Below are positions 23,756 to 31,624 of a DNA stretch of 32,891 bases, one piece after another. A program made the position numbers and the translations under genes. Numbering within the stretch: the first letter of the stretch is position 1; each line of letters opens with the position of its first letter. Below the pieces are notes generated by a model. The model was not told the DNA's origin, ran no database searches, and was given only the letters and a program-made list of their open reading frames with translations. This DNA comes from Pseudomonadota bacterium (GTDB taxonomy: Bacteria; Pseudomonadota; Gammaproteobacteria; Acidiferrobacterales; UBA6901), in contig DAHXOO010000027.1 of the NCBI GenBank assembly GCA_027364845.1, forward strand, positions 1-32,891, in the 5' to 3' direction.

Positions 23756-24808
23756 TCAACCTCTGACGATCGGCATCTTCAATTTTACATGGTATTGTTT
23801 GCCTTCCTCGAACGCCTGCATGGTGGCAGCGCTGCCGAAGTGAGTGGTTAGTCGCTGGCGAATGTTGTCCTGGGCGATCTTGTTGCCCTTGGTAGACCGG
23901 TGGTTCTCAGCTTCTGGCAGCGGATTGCTGATCAGTACACTGAGGTAGTCGCCCTCCGCCCACAGTTCGATCTTCAGAGTTCCGCCGTTGAACCGCGGTT
24001 CGATCCCGTGGTAGATCGCATTTTCTAGCAACGGCTGAAGAGTCAGCGCCGGGATGAGCGCGCTGCGTGGCACATTGCTTACATTCCAGGATACCTTCAG
24101 ACGGTCTCCAAGACGCAGCTTTTCAATCTCCAAGTACTGTCGCGATATCTCGCGCTCGGCTGAAATCGGCACAAGATTGCGGGCATCGGCGAGCAGGACG
24201 CGGAACAGGTCCGCGAGATCCTGCAGCGCCATCTCGGCGCGCACTGGGTCGCTGCGCATGAGGCTTGCGATGCTGTTCATGCTGTTGAACAGAAAGTGCG
24301 GGCGTATGCGTGATTGCAGTGCCTGCAGACGCGATTCTTGTTCGGACTTGGCATCCGCTTCCGCGCGGTGCGACACGATCAGGTAGCGCAGTCCTAATGC
24401 GCTGATGATCGCACCAATGAGCAGACTACGGGCGAGTAGTGCTATGTGCCAGGATGGCCAGCGCACGTTGATGAGACCGAGATCGTATAAAGCAAAAATA
24501 ACCAGTTCGGTACCGAGTGCGATTGCTCCAAGGAGCAGCAGAAAGACCACAATGGAGCCGTTTGTCAGTGACATTCTGCGTATGACGGGTTGCGCCAGTT
24601 TGAGCACGATGATGCTGACGAAAGAGATCATCAAGGCGAAAGCCGTGAGCAGGTTGAGATCCTGCCACGCGCCTTCATCGAACGTTGAGTTGCGCCCGAT
24701 CGTGATGATTACCGCGATGATCAGCGCGAGAAAAATAATCCGCAGCGCGTTGCTCAAGGACGCGAAATCGGGCAGAAAGTCCTGGGCGGGAGACTTGGGC
24801 TTGTTCAT
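23756..24808 (-). CDS. algZ: AlgZ/FimS-type membrane sensor histidine kinase
   Basis: A 350-residue kinase from ATG 24808; the frame extends upstream but without conserved sequence. Four or more membrane helices (from LRIIFLALIIAVIITIG to ARSLLIGAIISALGLRYLIV) occupy residues 20-145. Next is the His_kinase domain with His171 in IRPHFLFNSMNSI, and an ATPase-like domain with LQPLLENAIYHGI. The usual DNGxG loop is replaced by ISNPLPEAENHRSTKGNKIA, the atypical form known from AlgZ, whose kinase activity was long disputed. It is expected to phosphorylate AlgR. It is divergent from argH, with a small-RNA candidate in the intergenic space. Confidence 0.9.
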   Translation of the reverse strand: MNKPKSPAQDFLPDFASLSNALRIIFLALIIAVIITIGRNSTFDEGAWQDLNLLTAFALMISFVSIIVLKLAQPVIRRMSLTNGSIVVFLLLLGAIALGTELVIFALYDLGLINVRWPSWHIALLARSLLIGAIISALGLRYLIVSHRAEADAKSEQESRLQALQSRIRPHFLFNSMNSIASLMRSDPVRAEMALQDLADLFRVLLADARNLVPISAEREISRQYLEIEKLRLGDRLKVSWNVSNVPRSALIPALTLQPLLENAIYHGIEPRFNGGTLKIELWAEGDYLSVLISNPLPEAENHRSTKGNKIAQDNIRQRLTTHFGSAATMQAFEEGKQYHVKLKMPIVRG

Positions 24809-25247
24809 GGCGGAGCTACCGTGGACGATGAATTGTGCTGTCTCGTAATTCAATGGACGGTCCACAGGTGGCCGCTGCGATAGTCTGGCAGTGCCTCCGA
24901 TGTCCCAGACCTCGCACGATGGTACGCCCGGCGGTTCTGTGGTGAGCAATCATACCGCAGACCCGCACAGCTCTCGGTCAGCCGCTGTGGGAAGTTGGCC
25001 TTGATGCCCGAGGCATTCATGCCTGACATGCCGGCGCATCCGTGGCCGTGTTTTCCGTCGACGAATCTTTTCCGTCAGTACTGCCGCGTCGCCGTCGAAA
25101 CAGGTCGGATTTAACCGCAACGCTCGCATGCAACGCAAGAATAGTACCTCAAGTTGTTCTGTTTTTGTGCACGAAAAATAAGTATATTCGCGTTAGGGTC
25201 GAGGGTGGATCCCGGAGTGGCCGAGCTGCATGTCGGATCAGGTGCCG
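24809..25247. other. algZ leader and intergenic region
   Basis: No gene is evident in these 439 bases. The stretch lies between the algZ start and the terminator of the small-RNA candidate, so algZ must be transcribed from a promoter inside it; I could not assign one with confidence. A TATATT-containing AT-rich patch near 25171-25190 is the lowest-GC part. Confidence 0.4.
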
Positions 25248-25275
25248 AAAAAAAGCCCCCGTCTGGGACGGGGGC
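25248..25275 (-). terminator. strong intrinsic terminator
   Basis: On the minus strand GCCCCCGTC pairs with GACGGGGGC around a three-base loop and is followed by seven T. There is no T-run on the plus strand, so it works only in the minus direction. No protein-coding gene precedes it on that strand, which is why a non-coding transcript is inferred. Confidence 0.9.
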
Positions 25276-25353
25276 GAGAAAACCTGGTTCGGCATTCGGG
25301 GTGGGGGTGCACAAAGGAGAGTCCGAACCAGGGAAAGCACCGACTAATTTGTG
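25248..25353 (-). ncRNA. candidate small RNA with a C-rich, anti-Shine-Dalgarno loop
   Basis: Reading the minus strand from about 25353, a perfect ten-pair stem forms between CCTGGTTCGG (25323-25332) and CCGAACCAGG (25283-25292). Its 30-base loop contains CTCTCCTTTGTG, complementary to Shine-Dalgarno sequences, and CACCCCCACCCCG. A second, terminating hairpin follows: nine GC-rich pairs (25267-25275 with 25255-25263), a three-base loop, and seven T. A possible -10 TATTTT sits at 25360-25365 with a weak -35 (TAGTGT). The layout of target-binding loop plus rho-independent terminator, with no coding frame, is that of an Hfq-type trans-acting sRNA. No known family was recognised. Confidence 0.72.
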
Positions 25354-25542
25354 ACTCGTAAAATACGCCTAACGATGGATTAACACTAGCCCAGAACCGG
25401 CGGTAGCCACAATACCCTACCGACGGTCGGACCTGCGATACGGACAAGCGGGAAGGCCACTGCCCGCACACGCGAAGTCGCGCGAGCAATCCTCGGGTTG
25501 TGTATTCTGCTGTGGCAATTCAGACATGGTGATGGCGCAGAT

Positions 25543-26937
25543 ATGAGCAATGATAAACCCTGGGACGGTCGGTTCACCGAGCCGACCGACGCGTTTGTGG
25601 AGGCCTTCACGGCCTCCGTGTTGTTCGATCGACGGCTGTACCGGCAGGACATCGCCGGCTCCATCGCCCATGCCAAGATGCTTGCGCATGTGGGTGTGCT
25701 TGCCGAGGCGGAGTGCGACGCTATCGTCAAGGGTCTGCTCGAGATCAAGGCCGAAATCGACGCTGGCACGTTCACCTGGAGTGTAGCGCTCGAGGACGTG
25801 CACATGAACATCGAATCGCGCCTTATCGCGCACATCGGTGAGGCCGGCAAGAAGCTGCATACCGGCCGCTCGCGCAACGATCAGGTAGCGACGGACCTGC
25901 GACTGTATCTGCGCGACGGCGTCGATACGGTCATTGCGGCAATTCTGCGGCTGCAGGAGGCGCTGCTTTTGGTCGCGGAGCGCGAAGCTGATTCGATCAT
26001 GCCGGGATTCACCCATCTACAGGTGGCCCAGCCCGTCACCTTCGGTCATCACATGCTGGCATGGTTCGAAATGCTTCAGCGCGATCGCGGGCGGTTCGCG
26101 GATGGCCGCAGACGTATCAACGTCATGCCGCTCGGTGCCGCCGCCCTGGCCGGAACGAGTTATCCGATCGATCGCGCATTCACCGCGCGCGCCCTGGGGT
26201 TCGACGCGGTGGCGGAGAACTCTCTGGACGCAGTGTCGGACCGCGATTTCGCTGTGGAGTTTACGGCCGCCGCCGCGTTGCTGATGGTCCATTTGTCACG
26301 CTTCTCGGAGGAACTGATACTGTGGTCATCGAGCCAGTTCGACTTTGTCGAGTTGCCCGATGCATTCTGTACGGGCTCTTCGATTATGCCGCAGAAGAAG
26401 AACCCGGATGTACCGGAACTGGTTCGGGGCAAGAGCGGTCGCGTTAGCGGAGATCTGGTGGCCCTGCTCACCATGATCAAGGGCCAGCCACTTGCATATA
26501 ATAAGGACAATCAAGAGGATAAGGAGCCGCTGTTCGATGCCCTGGACACTGTACTTGGCAGTCTCAGGGCCTACGGTGACTTGGTACCGAACTTCAGGGT
26601 CAAACGTGACAACATGCTGCGCGCTGCGCAGCATGGTTTTTCGACGGCCACTGACCTGGCGGATTATCTGGTGCGCAAGGGTGTCGCGTTCCGCGATGCG
26701 CACGAAGTCGTTGGTCGTGCGGTCCGTTATGGAATCGATAGCGGTAAAGATCTGGCCGGCATGACCCTGGAGGAACTGCAGGGATTCTCCGCGGTCATCG
26801 GGGCGGATGTTTTTGACATATTGACGGTGACCGGATCGGTGGCCGCCAGAAATCATTTTGGTGCGACGGCTCCGGCACAGGTGCGCCAGGCGATTGCCCG
26901 CGCCCGCGAGCGACTTGAGTCTGCGGCCAGGAAATAG
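25543..26937 (+). CDS. argH: argininosuccinate lyase
   Basis: A 464-residue enzyme of the fumarase/aspartase superfamily. It opens [30 protein letters not shown] near residues 106-115 and the mobile catalytic loop [13 protein letters not shown] near 280-292 are intact. It splits argininosuccinate into arginine and fumarate, the last step of arginine synthesis. I use ATG 25543, matching the family start ([11 protein letters not shown]); a start 15 codons upstream lacks support. It is divergent from algZ as in Pseudomonas, and begins a plus-strand run with a diguanylate cyclase, a MazG-like enzyme and rlmJ. Confidence 0.97.
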   Translation: MSNDKPWDGRFTEPTDAFVEAFTASVLFDRRLYRQDIAGSIAHAKMLAHVGVLAEAECDAIVKGLLEIKAEIDAGTFTWSVALEDVHMNIESRLIAHIGEAGKKLHTGRSRNDQVATDLRLYLRDGVDTVIAAILRLQEALLLVAEREADSIMPGFTHLQVAQPVTFGHHMLAWFEMLQRDRGRFADGRRRINVMPLGAAALAGTSYPIDRAFTARALGFDAVAENSLDAVSDRDFAVEFTAAAALLMVHLSRFSEELILWSSSQFDFVELPDAFCTGSSIMPQKKNPDVPELVRGKSGRVSGDLVALLTMIKGQPLAYNKDNQEDKEPLFDALDTVLGSLRAYGDLVPNFRVKRDNMLRAAQHGFSTATDLADYLVRKGVAFRDAHEVVGRAVRYGIDSGKDLAGMTLEELQGFSAVIGADVFDILTVTGSVAARNHFGATAPAQVRQAIARARERLESAARK

Positions 26938-26989
26938 ATTTGCCGGTGTCGTGCTCGCCGAGCACGCATGCTGATAGGAGACGGAAGGG

Positions 26990-28090
26990 ATGACGCAGGG
27001 CCGACGTAAATCCGACAGACGCCTGGGGCGGGAGCGGCGTCGCGAGAGCGACCGTGCGCATACCGCGTCCTGGGGAGATCAGCGCGTCCAGTACCTGATC
27101 CGTTACGTGTTCTGGGTTTTGTACCTGCTCTACTTCAAGCTGGGCGTGCCTGTCACGCACGCGTGGCGGGGAAGGGCCCTGATGGAGGTGGTAGGCGGTG
27201 TGTATTTTGTCCTGACCGGTGCGTACCTGCTGCACGCGCGCCGCCATGTCCATTCGATTGTGCGCTGGCGTCTGGCAATGTGGACCGACCTGCTAATGGT
27301 ATCGTTCGCGCTCATGATGGATCCTCATTCCGCGTCGCCTGTGTACCTCGCATACATCATGGTGATACTGGGTAACGGCATGCGCTACGGCATGAGGCTG
27401 TTTGCGGAAACGATCGTCGGCACGTTTTCACTGGTGGCAATCGTCACTGCCTTGCGCTTTTCCTCCTATCTGCACGCGTTTTCGACAGTAACCGTGTTCT
27501 TTCTGGCGTTTTTTGTCATCATCATCTTGTACGCCTATTCGCTTACGGCCAGATTGGAAAAGACCCGTCTGCTGCTTAAGTCCGAAGGCAGCCTGGACCT
27601 GCTTACCGGCCTGCTCAACCGGCGCGGCCTGCAAGAGCGGGCCGACACCCTGTTCCAGTCGCTCAGCAACAGTGGCAGTCAGGTAGCGGTTTTGTTTGCG
27701 GATATGGACCGGTTCAAATCGATCAACGATGCCCTGGGCCACCATACGGGCGACCGCGTCCTGAAGGAAATTGGTGCGATTATTGGTGCGGCTGTGCGCG
27801 ATTCTGATGTCGCCGCGCGCTTCGGCGGTGATGAGTTCGTGATCCTGATGCCTGACACCGATGTTGAAAGGGCGGAACTTGTCGCGCGGCGCCTGCAGGA
27901 AGCTGTGGCGCGATGGTCGCACGAGGACAATATCTCCCTTAGCATGTCTGTCGGCATCGGAGTCGCGCCAGCGGATGGACTTGATCTCGAAAGCGTGTTG
28001 CAGCGTGTGGATTTTGCCATGTACCAGGGAAAACAGGCGGACGGTCGCGGCGGAATCCGCGGCGCCGGTCAGCTGCCGGATCCGGCATGA
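26990..28090 (+). CDS. membrane diguanylate cyclase with GGDEF domain
   Basis: A 366-residue protein with a basic cytoplasmic start, about six membrane helices between residues 36 and 185 (ending VFFLAFFVIIILYAY) and a C-terminal GGDEF domain. The active-site GGDEF is at 279-283. Arg270-x2-Asp273, five residues before it, is an intact inhibitory I-site, so c-di-GMP should feed back on the enzyme. The substrate Asp-Met-Asp near 238-240 (FADMDRFKSINDALGH) is also present. The membrane part is a private sensor of unknown input. It follows argH by 52 bases, with a good ribosome site (GGAAGG), and overlaps the MazG-like gene by four bases. Confidence 0.93.
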   Translation: MTQGRRKSDRRLGRERRRESDRAHTASWGDQRVQYLIRYVFWVLYLLYFKLGVPVTHAWRGRALMEVVGGVYFVLTGAYLLHARRHVHSIVRWRLAMWTDLLMVSFALMMDPHSASPVYLAYIMVILGNGMRYGMRLFAETIVGTFSLVAIVTALRFSSYLHAFSTVTVFFLAFFVIIILYAYSLTARLEKTRLLLKSEGSLDLLTGLLNRRGLQERADTLFQSLSNSGSQVAVLFADMDRFKSINDALGHHTGDRVLKEIGAIIGAAVRDSDVAARFGGDEFVILMPDTDVERAELVARRLQEAVARWSHEDNISLSMSVGIGVAPADGLDLESVLQRVDFAMYQGKQADGRGGIRGAGQLPDPA

Positions 28091-28467
28091 GCTTGGAGAT
28101 TGGCGATTCCACGGCACCCTCGACCGCCCTCGACCAGCTGGTTCAGCGCCTGCGTGATTTTGCCAGCGTGCGCGACTGGGAGCAGTTTCATTCCCCCAAG
28201 AACCTGTCAATGGCACTGATCGTCGAGGCGGCAGAGCTGGTCGAGCACTTTCAGTGGCTGACCGAACAGCAGAGTCTGAAACTTCCTGTGGACAAACTCG
28301 GGGCGGTGGAGCAGGAGCTCGCCGACATATTCATTTACCTTGTTCGCATATCCGACCGTCTGGGAGTGAATCTGATCGAAGCTGCATGGCGCAAAATCGA
28401 GATCAATGAACGCAAATATCCAGTCGACAAAGTGCGCGGCAAGGCGGGCAAGCCCAATGACTACTGA
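28087..28467 (+). CDS. MazG-like nucleotide pyrophosphohydrolase (dCTPase type)
   Basis: A 126-residue all-alpha NTP pyrophosphatase. The metal-binding ExxE...ExxD motif is complete: Glu47/Glu50 in IVEAAELVEHF and Glu77/Asp80 in EQELADIFIYL. The start LRDFASVRDWEQFHSPKNLSMAL is that of the short RS21-C6/XTP3TPA (dCTPase) group rather than two-domain MazG. It should hydrolyse a non-canonical or excess (d)NTP to the monophosphate and pyrophosphate, cleaning the nucleotide pool. ATGA overlap with the cyclase stop codon couples the two genes; whether this links nucleotide hygiene to c-di-GMP signalling is open. Confidence 0.9.
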   Translation: MSLEIGDSTAPSTALDQLVQRLRDFASVRDWEQFHSPKNLSMALIVEAAELVEHFQWLTEQQSLKLPVDKLGAVEQELADIFIYLVRISDRLGVNLIEAAWRKIEINERKYPVDKVRGKAGKPNDY

Positions 28468-28548
28468 CAGGACCGTTTACCCGTTTTTCTCTGGTGCCGG
28501 CCGGTGGGGGCGTGGTCGGGTGCTCCGCCCCGACGCCGTGGCGCATCC

Positions 28549-29373
28549 TTGAACTACAGCCACACTTACCACGCCGGTAACATTGCCGATGTGTTCAAGC
28601 ATTATGTGCTCACGCTGGTGCTGGAGGCGTTGCACCGCAAAGATGCACCATTCTGCGTGGTCGACAGCCACGCCGGCGCCGGGATCTACGAGCTTGGGCG
28701 CGGAGGAGAGCACGAGCAGGGGATCGGGCAGTTGTGGCCGGAGCGTGGGGCCTGGCCGGCACTGGCCCGTTACCTTGAGATCGTTGCGCGCGTAAACCCC
28801 AGTGGCAGACTCAGATACTATCCGGGCTCACCGATGGTCATACGTGAGTTTCTGCGGGCCGGGGATAGGGCGGTCCTGCTGGAGCTGCACCCGCAGGAGT
28901 ATGCAACTCTCAGGGAAACGATGCGCGATGCCAGCGGCATTGGCGTACACCACATCAACGCATGGAACGGAATCAAGGCGTTCGTACCGCCGAAGGAAAA
29001 TCGCGGCCTGGTGTTGATTGACCCTCCCTACGAAAAGGCAGGCGAATCTACGGCTGTTGTCGCCGCGCTACGGCACGGCATGCGCCATTGGCGTAACGGC
29101 GTGTACCTGGCATGGTATCCGATCAAGGCGCGCCGGCCGGTAGAGTCTTTTTACCGTGCGGTGGCCACCATGAAGGCGCCCGCGCACGCGGTGGAGTTCA
29201 TCACGTTGCCGCTCGACATGGAACGCCGCCTTAATGGCAGCGGACTACTGGTGATCAACCCACCCTGGCGGCTCCTGGATACATTGCGCGCCAGCCTGCC
29301 GCCGCTTGCCGCGCGTCTTGCCGGTGCCAGCGGCTCGCCGCAGGTGCGGATTGTCGATCTGGCTGCGAACTGA
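28549..29373 (+). CDS. rlmJ: 23S rRNA (adenine2030-N6)-methyltransferase RlmJ
   Basis: A 274-residue methyltransferase. I start it at TTG 28549, since LNYSHTYHAGNIADVFKH matches the usual MLSYRHSFHAGNHADVLKH; the 15 codons upstream are not conserved. SAM motif I is VVDSHAGAGIYEL (38-49), and the catalytic Asn/Asp-Pro-Pro-Tyr motif is IDPPYEK with DPPY at 158-161. RlmJ methylates A2030 in 23S rRNA before the subunit is assembled. It lies 81 bases after the MazG-like gene, probably as the last gene of the argH run, and is followed by an FNR-type promoter rather than a clear terminator. Confidence 0.95.
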   Translation: MNYSHTYHAGNIADVFKHYVLTLVLEALHRKDAPFCVVDSHAGAGIYELGRGGEHEQGIGQLWPERGAWPALARYLEIVARVNPSGRLRYYPGSPMVIREFLRAGDRAVLLELHPQEYATLRETMRDASGIGVHHINAWNGIKAFVPPKENRGLVLIDPPYEKAGESTAVVAALRHGMRHWRNGVYLAWYPIKARRPVESFYRAVATMKAPAHAVEFITLPLDMERRLNGSGLLVINPPWRLLDTLRASLPPLAARLAGASGSPQVRIVDLAAN

Positions 29374-29422
29374 TGCCGCATTGCCTGTATCCCCAGACAT
29401 CCCGGCGTAACCGCTCGCAGGT

Positions 29423-29463
29423 TTGATCTCCGTCAATGTCGTGATGTCAGAAAGGTGTAATGT
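29423..29463 (+). promoter_or_regulatory. class II FNR/Anr-type promoter
   Basis: TTGAT-CTCC-GTCAA at 29423-29436 matches the FNR consensus TTGAT-N4-ATCAA at nine of ten positions. The -10-like TAATGT at 29458-29463 lies with its centre 31 bases downstream of the box centre. That equals the spacing of class II FNR promoters, where the box is centred at -41.5. Transcription would begin near 29471. The box lies 50 bases after the rlmJ stop codon, and no annotated gene follows on this strand. Confidence 0.6.
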
Positions 29464-29470
29464 TAATTAC

Positions 29471-29648
29471 TCGTCAGCAGCTGGCGAGATGGCCGGCAGA
29501 TGGTTCCCACGGGGCAGGCTGGGGTGGATGCCACAGGCAACCCAAGCGCTGGGCTCGCAACAGATCCCTATCCGGGATGTCAAGTAACGAGCTTCTAGTC
29601 CCGTGGATCTGCCGGCTTATCCTTATGGTCCGCGGTGCCGGGGTTTTT
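29471..29648 (+). ncRNA. candidate multibranched structured RNA
   Basis: The segment closes on itself with a long stem: GCCGGCAGAT (29492-29501) pairs with ATCTGCCGGC (29607-29616), and CCACGGG (29507-29513) with CCCGTGG (29600-29606), leaving one five-base bulge. Inside it are a hairpin at 29522-29543 (GGGT, three-base bulge, TGCC, loop ACA, GGCA, ACCC) and one at 29564-29578 (ATCCC-TATCC-GGGAT). A weak terminator-like GCCGGGG followed by TTTTT ends at 29648. Expected as an anaerobically induced RNA because of the FNR-type promoter. Its 3' end overlaps ykgJ on the other strand. A transposon-like element with terminal inverted repeats is an alternative. No family is recognised. Confidence 0.5.
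29492..29616. repeat. 125-bp segment bounded by near-perfect inverted repeats
   Basis: The arms at 29492-29513 and 29600-29616 are complementary over 17 bases. No target-site duplication is obvious at either edge, which argues against a recent miniature transposon, and the interior can form two hairpins. It is best explained as structured RNA (see that entry). Confidence 0.7.
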
Positions 29649-30078
29649 CCTTGGGCAACGGACCGGTTAGCAAGGCCAGATCATGCCTGATCGTGGTGAG
29701 TGTAACCACCGGTCCTCGGCCAATCCCTTCGCAGCGTCGTGCCTCCGCCTTCCATGCGGCCGGTCGTACAAGTTCCGGCCACCACGGATAGGTTCGGCAC
29801 TGCAGTGGGCGTACCGCATACACGCGGCATCCGCGGTTGTCCAGGAGGAATGGACAGCGGCCGTTGACGCCGAGGCGAATTCCCTCGGTCTGATCATCCA
29901 CCGGTACGACGTAACGGCGCCGGAACCAGCGCTTCGAAACACCGAGATAAGCCCTTATCGCTTCCTGTTCCTCACGTCCGATCTCGACGTAGTGGTCAGC
30001 GCCGCCAATGCAGCAGGCGCCGCAACCGGTGCACTGAAACCGCAAACCGGCAATCTTTCCTTTCAGGTTTGTGAACAT
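29623..30078 (-). CDS. YkgJ-family cysteine-cluster protein
   Basis: A 151-residue protein of the CxxCxxCC family (UPF0153/YkgJ). The cluster motif is Cys16-x2-Cys19-x2-Cys22-Cys23 (FQCTGCGACC), with further conserved cysteines at 75, 84 and 94 (GRCPFL, GCRVYAVRPLQCRTYPWWP). The spacing suggests binding of zinc or an iron-sulfur cluster; flagellin methylase FliB contains the same domain, but there is no methylase here. The function of stand-alone members is not established. I use ATG 30078, since the frame upstream is not conserved. It is 79 bases downstream of the unknown 178-residue gene on the same strand, so the two may be one transcript. Confidence 0.85.
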   Translation of the reverse strand: MFTNLKGKIAGLRFQCTGCGACCIGGADHYVEIGREEQEAIRAYLGVSKRWFRRRYVVPVDDQTEGIRLGVNGRCPFLLDNRGCRVYAVRPLQCRTYPWWPELVRPAAWKAEARRCEGIGRGPVVTLTTIRHDLALLTGPLPKEKPRHRGP

Positions 30079-30157
30079 TTCGCGCGAAAACCCCCCGTGA
30101 TATTCTTCGTGGGCGCGCCCATATCGCTGGCTTGTTATGGCGATGCAGCCACGAGAG

Positions 30158-30694
30158 CTACTTGATGCGCCACAGCGCCGCCAGCGGCGAAACCGGGCCG
30201 CTGGTTGCCGGAACTGGGAGCTGAACGCGCCGGATATGGTCGAGCGCACCGGACACACGGTCGAACGCACCGTACAGGAAGCGGAACAGGCGCATGCGCG
30301 CTGGATCCGATTCGAAGTGGGCACAGTGCCAGAAAGCGCCGCGGCCTTGCTCGAGATAATAACTGAGCTGACCGCGCGCGGCCAGGCGCTCGCGGAACAG
30401 TCCGCTCATGAACAGCGAATACTCGCCAATGTGACGCACTATCAGCGCCTCGCGCGGCCGGTTAACCGGCGCATTGTCCCATCCTTGGGTGCGCCGCCAC
30501 TCGGTGAGCATGCCAGTGATGCTGGTTACCGGCTCGCCGTTGGCATTCTGGATGATATCGAGCGCGCGGATTTGGGCAAAACGGGTCAACACATCGCTTA
30601 CATAGTCGACGGCAGCCGGTTCCCCGACACCGTGAACCCCGAAACCGTGTTGGACCTGGCGGTGGAAAAACTGATAAAGACCCGGGACTAGCAT
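30158..30694 (-). CDS. hypothetical protein, 178 residues
   Basis: No family is recognised. The protein begins MLVPGLYQFFHRQVQHGFG and contains an alternating hydrophobic pattern in VDYVSDVLTRFAQIRALDII. An aromatic-rich middle (REALIVRHIGEYSLFMSGLF, YYLEQGRGAFWHCA) and a helical segment (RMRLFRFLYGAFDRVSGALDHI) follow. It has no signal peptide or membrane span and is probably cytoplasmic. ATG 30694 has AGGGGG seven bases upstream; a TTG two codons earlier is less likely. A TATAAT (30754-30759) lies upstream. Evidence that it is coding: sensible amino-acid composition, a good ribosome site and a promoter element, all on one strand. It may be co-transcribed with ykgJ. Confidence 0.75.
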   Translation of the reverse strand: MLVPGLYQFFHRQVQHGFGVHGVGEPAAVDYVSDVLTRFAQIRALDIIQNANGEPVTSITGMLTEWRRTQGWDNAPVNRPREALIVRHIGEYSLFMSGLFRERLAARGQLSYYLEQGRGAFWHCAHFESDPARMRLFRFLYGAFDRVSGALDHIRRVQLPVPATSGPVSPLAALWRIK

Positions 30695-30753
30695 CGACAA
30701 ACCCCCTGCCCGTTAACGCGGGCGCTGTCTGTCAGTAATGACTCTTCAAAGAA

Positions 30754-30759
30754 ATTATA
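30754..30759 (-). promoter_or_regulatory. -10 element for the 178-residue gene
   Basis: A perfect TATAAT on the minus strand, about 60 bases before ATG 30694. The -35 region is poor (CAACCG at 17 bases), so a transcription activator may be needed. RNA would start near 30747. Confidence 0.5.
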
Positions 30760-31624
30760 GAACAACGCGGGGAAACCGGTTGTTGCGCGCGGGAAGGAAA
30801 TGCCGGCTTCTCCGGCCGCCCGCGGGGTTATTGTATGTCCTCTGCCCATGACGCCCTAGGTTCCTGCTTCCGCGGTTGTTTCCGGCTCTGCCGCTACCGC
30901 CATATGACGACCTGTGCCGGGCGGCCCTTTGCCGGATCGGCGACCCGGTCTCGGTATTCCATGCCAGGGGAAAGCTGCAACCCCCCGAACAGGCAGCGTG
31001 CATTCGTTGCGTCGCCGTCGGCAGTTGCGGCCTCAGCTACCGGAACCGGCCGCGCTGCGCACGCAGTGCACCTGGAGTATTCGATGCAAGAATCATGCGC
31101 ATGTCCGAGACTGGGTCGGGGAAAGGCCCCGCACTGGAACGGCAAAATCCGTCAATCCGTGCCGGATGTCCTTTATTGCCTGCGGCAACGCAACTTTGCA
31201 TTGCTGCCGGCAACGGCGCCGGGTCTGGTTGCCGGCTGGGCAACGCTTTGAGATAGAGCGCACAGACCGGTATGATGCTGGGGGAGCGTCCGGCAGCATT
31301 GTCAGCGCCGCGGTGACAGGCGAAGATGCAGGTGGTTGCTGTACTGCCACGGTTGCCGGGGCCGGAGGGCGCCTGTTCCGCTGGCGCTGCGGGCATCCCG
31401 GGTTGGTCCTGCAGGGAGATGCATCTCTTCCCCGCCCACACGAAAACTGACAGGCAGACTTCTAGGACGCGGATGATAATAGGCAATGCGCGGTTCGGCG
31501 CTACGCGCTCTGGGCAACGCGCGTCGCTAGGTCAGCCCGGCGAGACGACCGTTGTCTGGTGTGGGCATTATCAGGGAGCGCGTTTTGAGCGCGACACATC
31601 AATCATCGAATTCAGGATAAATGC
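30760..31624. other. intergenic region without a recognised gene
   Basis: About 865 bases between the minus-strand pair and purT. Several overlapping frames up to 178 codons exist, all Cys-, Arg- and Pro-rich, without good ribosome sites and without a recognisable domain, so none is accepted. A short GCCGG/CCGGC hairpin lies at 30802-30816. The AGGATAAATGC before purT is its ribosome site. The size of the empty stretch suggests a decayed gene or an unrecognised RNA. Confidence 0.45.

Noticed and set aside
25205-25235. tRNA-like GGAGTGGCCGAGCTG string
   Set aside because: It resembles the start of a Ser/Leu tRNA, but no acceptor stem, anticodon arm or T-arm can be built around it.
26951-26965. 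Palindrome GTGCTCG-C-CGAGCAC between argH and the cyclase gene
   Set aside because: It is too short, without a T-run, and matches no known operator. It is noted only as a minor inverted repeat.
29460-29690. 76-codon plus-strand frame after the FNR box
   Set aside because: Its ATG overlaps the predicted -10 element, so the promoter could not express it; it also runs antisense into ykgJ.
30137-30691. 184-codon plus-strand frame opposite the 178-residue gene
   Set aside because: It is the shadow of the minus-strand gene. The minus frame has a promoter element, a good ribosome site and more natural composition.
30835-31486. Several overlapping Cys-rich frames on both strands, up to 178 codons
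   Set aside because: They show high Cys/Arg/Pro, no ribosome sites and no recognisable motif. These are typical random frames in GC-rich DNA.
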